This document shows positions 35,710 to 44,250 of a stretch of 64,000 nucleotides of DNA, one piece after another. This DNA comes from an uncultured Thermoguttaceae bacterium. Lineage in GTDB: Bacteria; Planctomycetota; Planctomycetia; Pirellulales; Thermoguttaceae. A model generated the notes under the pieces. The model saw nothing but the letters and a program-made list of their open reading frames with translations. It had not been told where the DNA came from and did not search any database. Every line of letters begins with the position of its first letter. Position 1 is the stretch's first letter. Location: NCBI GenBank assembly GCA_938042245.1, contig CALIRO010000062.1:57565-121564 (forward strand), read 5' to 3'. The position numbers were made by a program, and so were the translations under genes.

Positions 35710-36972
35710 TCAAGCTTGGCCCCGCATCTGCCGACGGTATTGGGCTAAGGTCATCCCCATTTTCTCTTTAAAGATGGCCCCAAGATATTGCCGATGGGGG
35801 TAGCCGGCTTTATCGGAGATCACCTCAATCGGCAGATCGGATCGGGCCAGCAGTTCGCACACCCGGCGAAGCCGAACGCGGAGGATTTCGTCGTGGATAC
35901 TGCGGCCCAAGACAGTTCGGAACCGGCGTTGCAGCGTGCTCCGCGAAACCGGAACATGGCGGAGAATGTCTTCGGTAGTGATTCCGTCGCATGCGTATTC
36001 TCGGATGAATCGCAGGGCCTGGGCGACCACCGGGTCGGCCACAGCCAGTACATCGGTTGATTGCCTGGCCACTATGCCCACCGGGGGAACATAGATCGGT
36101 TGTTCGGGCGGCGGTTGGCCTGCCATCATTCGATCCAAAAGTGCGGCTCCTTCATAACCCACGCGCCGATGGTCCGGCATAACGCTCGACAGTGGTGGGT
36201 TGCACACGTCGCAGATCGGTTCGTCGTTATCCACGCCGATAATGGCCGCTTGTTCCGGCACGGCCACATCCAGGCGTCGGCACGCCTCCATGACCAATTG
36301 GCCCCGGGGATCGTTGCAGACCATAATCCCTACGGGCCTGGGCAGTTGGCTCATCCAGGCCATCAATTGCTCGATCTGTTTTTCCCAACTGACGTACCGG
36401 CGGGCATCCGGCGGCAGGATGCAGGTCGAGCAGGAGCAGCCAGCCCGGCTTACGGCCTCTTCAAAATGCCGGCGCCGAGCTTCCGCCCATGGCGCGCCGG
36501 TGATGCCGCAAAAACCGAACTCGCCAAAGCCACGCTCTAGCAGATGTTCGGCGGCCAACTCGGCAATGGCCCGATCGTCCACATGCACCAGCGGCAGCCC
36601 GGCCTCCGGAACCAATCCCAGCACATCCACCACCGGCAAGCCGGTCTCCAAGACGGCTTGGGCAATCCGGCGGGTTTGCACCCGGGCAATGATCCCGTCG
36701 CCACGCCATCGGGCTAACCAGCGCGGTACATCCTCTTCCAGGCCGCGCGGCTCATGATAGACCGACCAAGGGCCGTGCTCCCGGATATACTGGGCGATGC
36801 CGCGCAAGATGTCCCGGCCGGAGGCCAAGGAGGTTTCTACGATCAGGGCCACCTTGGGCCGAGCCCGACCTACCAGGGGGGCGGACGCAGGTTTTGAACC
36901 GGCAGCCATGCTTTTTTGGGAAGATTGGCTTCTCGGAGAGCGGCGCCGAAAGGAGGTGTTTTTGATACCCAT
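35710..36972 (-). CDS. XylR-type transcriptional regulator (sugar-binding + AraC HTH)
   Basis: The 420-residue protein from the ATG at 36972 (GGGGGAG 8 bases before) has a LacI/ribose-binding-like domain at about 40-290 (VALIVETSLASGRDILRGIA, VCNDPRGQLVMEACRRL, VDNDEPICDVCNPPLSSV) and a C-terminal AraC double HTH (about 310-415: ITTEDILRHVPVSRSTLQRR, IEVISDKAGYPHRQYLGAIF). This is the XylR arrangement, in which a bound sugar changes DNA binding. It is divergent from the LamG/PEP-CTERM gene, with a direct-repeat operator candidate between. The natural ligand is likely a sugar but unknown. Confidence 0.9.
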   Translation of the reverse strand: MGIKNTSFRRRSPRSQSSQKSMAAGSKPASAPLVGRARPKVALIVETSLASGRDILRGIAQYIREHGPWSVYHEPRGLEEDVPRWLARWRGDGIIARVQTRRIAQAVLETGLPVVDVLGLVPEAGLPLVHVDDRAIAELAAEHLLERGFGEFGFCGITGAPWAEARRRHFEEAVSRAGCSCSTCILPPDARRYVSWEKQIEQLMAWMSQLPRPVGIMVCNDPRGQLVMEACRRLDVAVPEQAAIIGVDNDEPICDVCNPPLSSVMPDHRRVGYEGAALLDRMMAGQPPPEQPIYVPPVGIVARQSTDVLAVADPVVAQALRFIREYACDGITTEDILRHVPVSRSTLQRRFRTVLGRSIHDEILRVRLRRVCELLARSDLPIEVISDKAGYPHRQYLGAIFKEKMGMTLAQYRRQMRGQA

Positions 36973-37358
36973 CCGACAGACTCCCCCAAATGGGGTGGGT
37001 GTGTGGCTTGCTGTCCGCCTCTTCTGAGGTGTCAGCACCAGCCCAGAGCAAGAAAGTATCCATTATGCATTCTTACCCAAAATTATACTATTTTGACCCA
37101 AAACCTGCAAACCAAATCGTTGCTTTTCCGGCTGGTTGCTAGATACACTAAAAAGAAAACATAGAAAGAAGAGGAAGATGCTGTCCTCCATTGGGACGCC
37201 AGCAGGATGGTGCGATTTTTGGTATTTGGCCGGCTCGGTTGGCTGTCCTGCCAAAGGACATGAACAGAAAATACCTCAGACTACCGCTGCGATACAGGTT
37301 GTGAAAAGTTTGGTTTGATTTTTGTCTGCTTTTCCATTAGTAAAAAGGAGGGTCTGCC
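36973..37358. other. Divergent regulatory region between XylR and LamG genes
   Basis: The 386-base region is A/T-rich near 37070-37160. It carries the repeated ACCCAAAA described separately and a good ribosome-binding site (AAAAAGGAGGG) before the LamG ATG. No gene is supported within it. Confidence 0.5.
37075..37103. promoter_or_regulatory. Candidate operator of the XylR-type regulator
   Basis: ACCCAAAA occurs at 37075-37082 and again at 37096-37103, so the copies start 21 bases apart (two helical turns), as expected for AraC-family half-sites. TATACT lies between them at 37085-37090 and could be a -10 box. The pairing with the adjacent regulator is inferred from position only. Confidence 0.4.
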
Positions 37359-39563
37359 ATGAAACGCTCGAACGTGCTTGTGCTCTGGGGGATGGGGGTT
37401 GCCGGTTGGCTATTGGCCACTGGGATCGCTCAGGCAGCTTTGGTCGGTTATTGGGATTTCAATAACCCAAGCCAATTGGGCTATAACCAGATTACCACCG
37501 AGGTGCTTACAGCTGCTGGGGACGCTCAGTACACGGCAAGCGGCCGATTCGGCGGCGGTCTATTGCTGGACGGCAACGGCGATTACCTGTACCACGATCC
37601 GCTCTCTTCAGCCCCAACCGGTACACCCACCGGCAATAGCTCCTACACGATCTCCGCATGGATTAAGCCGATCGCTGTGGGCGGATCGAACCGAGAAGGG
37701 ATCGTCGGCTGGGGGAATTTTGGCACTACTCGGCAAGTCAATGCCTTCCGCACCGGCGACGGCGCCAGCCATCTGACCAACTACTGGTGGGGCGCTGATC
37801 TGGCGAATGTAGCTACCTCGCCGGTCAATCTCTACGATGGCAACTGGCATCATGTGGTAGCTACTTATAACGGGAAGGTCCGAAGCATCTGGGTCGATGG
37901 CGTGCTCAAAGCCCAGGATAGCCCTGGCGTCAATAACGCCCAGGCCATGAACTTCTTTATCGGAAAAACAGTTGGCACCGAGTACTTCAAAGGTACGATG
38001 GACGACGTGGCCATCTATAATGGTGCTTTGACCGGTAATCAGATTCAGGCGTTGGCGGCGGGGGGGTCGCCAACGAGTTTGCCGCTGCCTGATCCGGTGG
38101 ATTATTTTCTGGCCGATTCGCTGGTCTCGTTGGGCAATGGGCTGGTTTTAGCCGACGGCCAGTGGAAAAGCATCGGCAGCAATACCAACGCCCAGGCCAA
38201 TGTAGCCGGCGGCAACGCCACCTTACGGACCAATGCCATCGGGGGCCATGCGGTGGTTAATTTCGATGGCGACGATTACCTGCGGATCATCAACGGCGCC
38301 ATGACCACCACCGCCGGCGGCGACTTTACCATTGTGGCCGTCTATCGCACTAACGAGGGCGTCGGCGGCGCCAGCCAGTATTACCATAACACCAGTATCG
38401 TCGATTCGGAGCAGGCCGGCGTAACCAATGATTGGGGATTGAACATTAACTCCAGCGGCCAATTGGCCGCCGGGCTGGGTAATCCGGATGTTACCCAATA
38501 TTCTAGTACCGGCGGATACTTTAAGGATGGTAAGGCCCATGTGGCCATTTATACCCGCTCCGGCGGAACCATCACTCTGTATGTGGATGGCGTGCAGGTA
38601 GGCAGCCGAAGCGATGGCGGCACAGCCGTCCGAAATGCAGTGGATTACTTCTTTGGCGGCAATCATAGCGGCGGCAACAAATTGATCGGCGATCTGGCCG
38701 AGGCCCGCATTTATGATGTAGCCCTTGGTGCGGCAGAAGCGGCTACCCTATCCACTCAGCTTTTAACCACGTACAGCCCGAAACTCTACCACAGCACCGT
38801 GCTGAATACGCCTGGCTTGGTTGCCTATTATCGCCTGGGCGAGGGGACGACCACGGCAGCCAAGGCGTATAACGAAGTCGGCCCTGGCGCCACCCATGGT
38901 ACCTTCTACAACAACCCGACGGTCAACCAGCCCGGCGCCTTTACCATCCACGATTTTAATACCGCAGTCCGCTTCGATGGGCAGGATGACTATATTCGAG
39001 TCCCCAACTTCCTGGTGAGCACCCAGGCAGCGGATTTCAGTCTGGAGTTGCTCATCAATACCACGGCCAACAGTCTGACCGGCAGCCAGGCCTACCAGGG
39101 CAACGGCATTATTTGGTCAGATGTCGGCGGTGTGGCCGATGACTTTGTGTTAGCCGTTCTGAATAACCATCTGGCCTTCTTCGACGGCGATGCCGGCGGG
39201 GGAGCGGGAGCCACCATCGAAGGAACTACCCCGATCAACGACGGCCGATGGCACCACGTGGTGGTTACCCGGCAAGCCGGTGGCCTGATGCAGATTTGGC
39301 TGGACGGCCGATTGGAAGCTAGCGGACCGGCCGGCTTGGCAGTGCTGGACGACAATCCCATCATCGACATTGGCGGCAACACTTTGGATAGCCGATACTT
39401 TAATGGCCTGATCGATGAAGTGGCCTTTTACAGCCGGGTGCTCAGTCCGGCGGAGATTTTGGCCCATTATCAGGCAGCCGCCGTACCGGAACCGGCTAGC
39501 ATGGTATTGGCCGGTCTGGGCCTGGTCGGCCTGGTCCTGGTGGCCCGCCGCCGCTGGAGCTAA
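37359..39563 (+). CDS. Secreted LamG-domain protein with PEP-CTERM sorting signal
   Basis: The 734-residue protein has a signal peptide (to about residue 28, ending IAQAA) and three concanavalin A/LamG-like jelly-roll domains: about 30-235 (NWHHVVATYNGKVRSIWVDG), 245-465 (KAHVAIYTRSGGTITLYVDG) and 485-705 (RWHHVVVTRQAGGLMQIWLD). It ends with PEPASMVLAGLGLVGLVLVA followed by RRRWS, a PEP-CTERM anchor processed by an exosortase in the family model. AAAAAGGAGGG stands 8 bases before the ATG. The protein is probably exported to the envelope and binds carbohydrate or mediates adhesion. It is likely controlled by the divergent XylR-type gene. Confidence 0.9.
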   Translation: MKRSNVLVLWGMGVAGWLLATGIAQAALVGYWDFNNPSQLGYNQITTEVLTAAGDAQYTASGRFGGGLLLDGNGDYLYHDPLSSAPTGTPTGNSSYTISAWIKPIAVGGSNREGIVGWGNFGTTRQVNAFRTGDGASHLTNYWWGADLANVATSPVNLYDGNWHHVVATYNGKVRSIWVDGVLKAQDSPGVNNAQAMNFFIGKTVGTEYFKGTMDDVAIYNGALTGNQIQALAAGGSPTSLPLPDPVDYFLADSLVSLGNGLVLADGQWKSIGSNTNAQANVAGGNATLRTNAIGGHAVVNFDGDDYLRIINGAMTTTAGGDFTIVAVYRTNEGVGGASQYYHNTSIVDSEQAGVTNDWGLNINSSGQLAAGLGNPDVTQYSSTGGYFKDGKAHVAIYTRSGGTITLYVDGVQVGSRSDGGTAVRNAVDYFFGGNHSGGNKLIGDLAEARIYDVALGAAEAATLSTQLLTTYSPKLYHSTVLNTPGLVAYYRLGEGTTTAAKAYNEVGPGATHGTFYNNPTVNQPGAFTIHDFNTAVRFDGQDDYIRVPNFLVSTQAADFSLELLINTTANSLTGSQAYQGNGIIWSDVGGVADDFVLAVLNNHLAFFDGDAGGGAGATIEGTTPINDGRWHHVVVTRQAGGLMQIWLDGRLEASGPAGLAVLDDNPIIDIGGNTLDSRYFNGLIDEVAFYSRVLSPAEILAHYQAAAVPEPASMVLAGLGLVGLVLVARRRWS

Positions 39564-39868
39564 AACGGAAACCGGCCAGCTCCCATTTCTTCCTTTGGCA
39601 TGCTCCTGTTTGCTGGAGCCGCCGCTTCAGCAACTAAAAAAGCATCCAGACCACAGAGGCGGCGGGGAGAGGTTGTCAGCTAAAGGTTGCCTGGTGAAAG
39701 GAAATTGTTTTCCCTGTTCCTCTCTCGACGACCCCAAGAAGAGGAGAAAAAGCAGGTCCAGTCCTTTCGCCGAAAGGTTATAATTCCAAAAAGGGATTCC
39801 CTGGAAGGAGTGGGTTTCTGCCCTGACAGTTTGGCCCGAATACTAAGAAAAATTAAGGAGGGGAGAGA
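39564..39868. other. Gap between LamG gene and lipoprotein gene
   Basis: These 305 bases contain no gene that I can support. The last 12 bases before the lipoprotein ATG carry AAGGAGGGGAGAGA, a strong ribosome-binding site. Confidence 0.4.
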
Positions 39869-40315
39869 ATGAGTTGGATGGTTCGGCAAACGAGGCGGTG
39901 GACGTGTTTGGTCGGATGGTGGTTGGTAGGTGGGCTGATGACGGCGATTTTGGCCGGTTGTGGCGGTTCTGGCGGGCCTACGGCGCCGACGACCCGGCTG
40001 GAAGGGATGGTTCGGCTGGATGGGCAACCGGTGGCCGAGGGGTTTGTCAGTTTTATTCCTCAGGGGAAAAAGCAGGCCCCACCCGCCAAGGCGGACATTC
40101 GCCAGGGCCGGTACGCCGCCGACAACGTGCCCGTCGGCCCCGTGCTGGTAATGATCCGCTCGCCGAAAAAGACCGGCAAAGTGGAGACCATTCCGGACTC
40201 GAAGTCGCAGTACGAAGAGGTGGCCGAAACCATCCCCCCTAAATACCTGGCCGGTATCCCCCTGGATGTAACCGAAAACCTGAAAACCCACGATTTTGAT
40301 CTTAGCTCGAAATAG
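39869..40315 (+). CDS. Small lipoprotein paired with DUF1559 protein
   Basis: The 148-residue protein has a hydrophobic signal and the lipobox AILAGCGGS (Cys at about 31). The mature part is a beta-sandwich of the type in copy 1 at 16302-16748: LEGMVRLDGQPVAEGFVSFI, then VLVMIRSPKKTGK and the closing IPPKYLAGIPLDVTENLKTH. The ATG follows a strong ribosome-binding site. It precedes the DUF1559 gene by 62 bases; in the other pair the order is reversed. Likely envelope-located; no catalytic residues are visible. Confidence 0.85.
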   Translation: MSWMVRQTRRWTCLVGWWLVGGLMTAILAGCGGSGGPTAPTTRLEGMVRLDGQPVAEGFVSFIPQGKKQAPPAKADIRQGRYAADNVPVGPVLVMIRSPKKTGKVETIPDSKSQYEEVAETIPPKYLAGIPLDVTENLKTHDFDLSSK

Positions 40316-40377
40316 AGAACGCAGGGGTAGGATTTCTCGTTGGGCGCCAAAGGAGAGGTGAAAAAGGAGACGTGAAA

Positions 40378-41424
40378 ATGGATCATCGGTTGCCTAAGGA
40401 AGGTTGGCTCAGCGGAGCGGAGATAACATACCGTCTAACAGGTCTAACAGACGGTGTTACTTTGACCAAGCGACGGGCTTTCACTCTAGTGGAGCTTTTG
40501 GTTGTGATTGCGATTATTGGGATATTGATCGCTTTGTTATTACCGGCGGTGCAGGCGGCCCGGGAGGCGGCCCGGCGCGCCCAGTGCGTCAATAACCTCA
40601 AACAGATCGCCCTGGCCATGCATACCTACCACGATAGCCGACGTGCCCTGCCCTTCGGCGCCATCCGCGGACCGGGCAGCGTGGATCCCTCCCGGCAGGA
40701 TGTAACAGTCGGCCGATGGTTCGATGATTTTACCTGGCTGTCGCAGATCGGCCCGCAGATCGAGCAGACGGCGTGGTATAATTTGTTCAACTTTAAGATT
40801 ACGGTGAGCCACCCGGTCAATAATGAAGCCCGCCGCACGAAGATCGAGCTATTCGGTTGTCCCAGCGATGGGATCGCCGAAAACGAGTTTTATAGCACCA
40901 CCTGGGCCCGGGTGCGGACCAATTACGTGGTCAACTGGGGCAACACGGGGTATTCCCAGAAGGATCAAAACAGCACCTGGAAGTTCGGCGGCGCCCCGTT
41001 TACCTTTGCCCGATCCATCAAATTTGACCATATCACCGACGGGCTTTCCCGAACGCTCATGCTTTCGGAGACCCTCACCCCCAAAGGGGCTGACTGGGAA
41101 GGCCCTCTGGGCGAAACCATTATCGCCACCGGCGGCCAGACCTTCGATAGCTATGTAACGCCCAATTCGGAAGTACCCGATGAGGTCAACCGGAGATGCC
41201 CGGTGGACATCCGCTTCATGAATCGCTGTATTCCCACGGCGGACATCACCAACACGATTCCCCTGAATCACCACTGTGCCGCCCGAAGCAATCATCCGGG
41301 CGGAGTAAACGCTGCCTTTTGCGACGGATCGGTGAACTTCTTTTCCAATAACATCGACTTGCAGGTCTGGCGGGCACTCACCACCAGCCAAGGCGGTGAA
41401 ACGATCGGCCAACTCGAATATTAA
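40378..41424 (+). CDS. DUF1559 prepilin-like protein (copy 2)
   Basis: The 348-residue product from ATG 40378 (AAGGAG 8 bases before; the in-frame GTG at 40372 is less likely) has the prepilin site [17 protein letters not shown] and the DUF1559 opening [20 protein letters not shown]. The closing signature is RSNHPGGVNAAFCDGSVNFF. It shares the leader type and domain with copy 1 at 15219-16253 but diverges across the middle. Presumed processed by a prepilin peptidase and placed at the cell envelope; function not established for the family. Confidence 0.92.
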   Translation: MDHRLPKEGWLSGAEITYRLTGLTDGVTLTKRRAFTLVELLVVIAIIGILIALLLPAVQAAREAARRAQCVNNLKQIALAMHTYHDSRRALPFGAIRGPGSVDPSRQDVTVGRWFDDFTWLSQIGPQIEQTAWYNLFNFKITVSHPVNNEARRTKIELFGCPSDGIAENEFYSTTWARVRTNYVVNWGNTGYSQKDQNSTWKFGGAPFTFARSIKFDHITDGLSRTLMLSETLTPKGADWEGPLGETIIATGGQTFDSYVTPNSEVPDEVNRRCPVDIRFMNRCIPTADITNTIPLNHHCAARSNHPGGVNAAFCDGSVNFFSNNIDLQVWRALTTSQGGETIGQLEY

Positions 41425-42788
41425 TGGTGGCCAAATCCAGCAGCTGGAGGTTTCGCCCTCTCTGGGAGCCTCCAGGGCGCTGAAAAGGTCGGTGCGCCCG
41501 AGGCCCATGTTCTACAGGCTGGCAGCGCTGCGTTGCTTTTGCGGTTCGCCTGACGAAACTCGGGGTGCAGCCTCCCAGTATCTGCCTTCGAAGATCGGAA
41601 ATATTCCCCCGTGGAGAAGGGGTCTGAGGCATTAGCAGATGTGCCCATATACGCGGGGTTTTGGAAGGTGTTAGGAAGGCATGTTGGGCAAGGCCTTTTT
41701 GCCTGAGCTCACCGGGCACGACCGCAGCAACCCAGAAGCTGGCACTTCCTTGTTGGGACATCGCTTTTAAATAGAGCACCGTCTCTCAGGGGATACCCAT
41801 TTCCCTTGCTGGCACGTTGCCGCACTCTAACAGACTACATGGCTCCAACACGATTGCTCCTCCAGTCAGGCGAAATGCCTGGCCTGTGTTTTCCGCTAGC
41901 GGAGCGAATTCATACCGGATGCCAAGGCCTTGCTAAATACGCTTAGAGACTCCACGAGCAGGAGCGGCCGGTTGTGTGAGAATGCTGGGTGAGGGGATTG
42001 GGCTATTACTCTATTAGGGGGATTTATTACTCCCTATAGGGATGGCTATTTGGATTCCCCGAATTCCCTGAATGTGTGCGTTGGTGCGTTGGCTGGGGAT
42101 CGTTCTTTTGCCCCATTCAACCTCTGCTTAATTGGGAAGATTCTTCTCAGAGGTGCTTGTCAATTTTGCTTATTTTGTGTATTCTATTTATTTTCTCTAT
42201 TTTGGAAATATTAAATATTCTATGTAATTTTTTCAAACCCATTGTTTTTGTTAATTTGCCTACCCATGTGCCCTAAAAGCGGGAAACTTTTTCTTATCCA
42301 CTATCTATCAAGCAGAGCCAATCCTGCAAAGGTAAATAAGGAGGCCGTCCCCCAATGGCCCTGCTTCTTTACCTGCTTGACAGAGAAGGCTTTTACCGGT
42401 ATCGTTACAAGATTAGAGACCATTGGGAAAGGGGAAATCATAGGAGTTTCCGCATTTTTGCAGAAAAATGCGGAGCGGGAGGGTAGGTGTTTATTTTTAT
42501 GAAGGGTATGAGTCCGAGGAAAATCGGATCGGTAGCAGAAATCATTTCCCTGGGAGAGGATAGGGTTTGGAGGGTAGGTGCATGAGGGGCTGGGCTGGAA
42601 TTGTGTTAAAACGGGTCGAACACTTTTTGGTAGCCCTTGCGGGGGAGGTATAAGGAAGGAAGAGGAACGTCTGGGTCTCGAATCAAAATGGGGCTAGTTG
42701 CCGGGGTGCAACTGTGCCGGAAAGGCCCTAGCAATTGCCCAGGCCCAGCAGGACAGGGAGTGTGCGGAAGGCGGGAGAGAAAAAGTCG
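41425..42788. other. 1.4-kb non-coding region upstream of nusA
   Basis: No open frame here has a domain or credible start. A marked A/T-rich patch lies at about 42150-42260. The usual nusA-operon leader gene rimP is not seen in front of nusA. The region presumably holds the promoter of the nusA-infB-rbfA unit and perhaps a leader. Confidence 0.45.
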
Positions 42789-44054
42789 ATGAACCCCAGT
42801 GAATTACTTCGGATTGTCGATGCCATTCATCGGGATAAGAACATCGACAAAGAGGTGGTCTTTGCGGGCATAGAAGCTGCGCTGGTCACGGCAGCCAAGA
42901 AGCACTATGGGGAAGACCAAGAGATCGTCATCCGGATCAACCGGGAGAATGGCACTATCACCGGCACTCATAACGGCATTGAGATGACGCCGGAAGAGAT
43001 GGCCGAACGCATTGGGGCGCAGACGGCCAAACAGATCATCATCCAAAAGATCCGGGAGGCGGAGCGAGATGCCTTATATGCCGAATACAGCGAACTGAGG
43101 TATCAGTTAGTTTCGGGGGTGGTGCATCGGATTGACCGGGAGGGGGCGACGATCGCCCTGTCGAATACGGAAGCCTGGCTGCCCAAATCGGAGCAGATTC
43201 CTGGTCAGCTGCTGCATGCGAATGAGCGGATTCGGGCGATTGTGTGCGAGGTGAAAAAGAAGGGAACAAAAGTATATATTGAGTTGAGCCGCACTCGAGT
43301 CCAATTCGTCGAACGCCTTTTCGAGCAGGAGATTCCCGAGATAGCTGACGGGGTGATCCAAATCCGCGCCATTGCCCGCGAACCGGGCTATCGCACGAAG
43401 GTGGCCGTCAGTAGCACCGACCCGCGGGTGGATCCAGTGGGAGCGTGTGTGGGAATTCGCGGGAATCGGATCAAGAATATTGTGGAGGAATTAGGGGGAG
43501 AGCGGATTGATATCGTGCCATATAGCGACGATATGCAAAAGATGGTTCCCAATGCCCTGCAGCCGGCCGAAGTGGATGAAGTGATCTTATGTCCCATGCT
43601 CGGGCGAGCGATTGCTCTGGTGCGGGAGGAGCAGCTTTCCATGGCCATTGGAAAACGAGGGCAAAATGTGCGCTTGGCCAGCAAGCTGTGCGGCTGGGAC
43701 ATTGAAATTATGACCCAACAGGAGCTGGACCAGCAGATCGAGAAAGCCTTGGCCGACTTCACGAGCCTGGAAGGAATCTCTGAGGAATTGGCCGAACGCC
43801 TCATTGGGGAAGGCTTCCTTAGCTATGACGATCTGTCGGTCATTGAACCGACTGCCCTGATGACCATGGGCAATCTCAGCGAAGCCCAGGTGGCCCAGAT
43901 CATCCACCAGGCCGAGCAAAAAGCCGAAGAAGCCGAAAAATTAGCTGCCGCAGAAAAACACCAGCCTAAACCGGCCGAGCACCAGGGGGCCGCTGCGGCG
44001 GCCTCTCAGCAAGAACCGACGGCCGACGAATCGGCGAGAGCTTCCAGCAGCTAG
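42789..44054 (+). CDS. nusA: Transcription termination/antitermination factor NusA
   Basis: I choose the ATG at 42789 because the conserved N-terminus MNPSELLRIVDAIHRDKNID begins there; the product has 421 residues. NusA binds RNA polymerase and nascent RNA and tunes pausing and termination. Order of domains: RNAP-binding N-terminus (1-130), S1 (about 120-200, VVHRIDREGATIALSNTEAW), two KH domains (about 205-345, GACVGIRGNRIKNIVEELGG and AIGKRGQNVRLASKLCGWDI), then one HhH-like region (GISEELAERLIGEGFLSYDD) and an Ala/Glu/Pro tail. It heads the nusA-infB-rbfA unit. Confidence 0.96.
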   Translation: MNPSELLRIVDAIHRDKNIDKEVVFAGIEAALVTAAKKHYGEDQEIVIRINRENGTITGTHNGIEMTPEEMAERIGAQTAKQIIIQKIREAERDALYAEYSELRYQLVSGVVHRIDREGATIALSNTEAWLPKSEQIPGQLLHANERIRAIVCEVKKKGTKVYIELSRTRVQFVERLFEQEIPEIADGVIQIRAIAREPGYRTKVAVSSTDPRVDPVGACVGIRGNRIKNIVEELGGERIDIVPYSDDMQKMVPNALQPAEVDEVILCPMLGRAIALVREEQLSMAIGKRGQNVRLASKLCGWDIEIMTQQELDQQIEKALADFTSLEGISEELAERLIGEGFLSYDDLSVIEPTALMTMGNLSEAQVAQIIHQAEQKAEEAEKLAAAEKHQPKPAEHQGAAAAASQQEPTADESARASSS

Positions 44055-44250
44055 GGGAGGACGTTGTGGGGGTTAGTTCCCACCTGGTTGGTGGGGGTTG
44101 CCTGAATCCTCCCGGTTAGGCCCCCAGGGGATAGAAATCGCCCTATGAGCCGGTCCGGTCCCTTCCGACTCTAACATCGGAGTATAATTGGGAAAGACTG
44201 AGGAGAAACCCAGGGTACCAGATGCCTTCGAAGGATAAGGAGGGGCTGGA

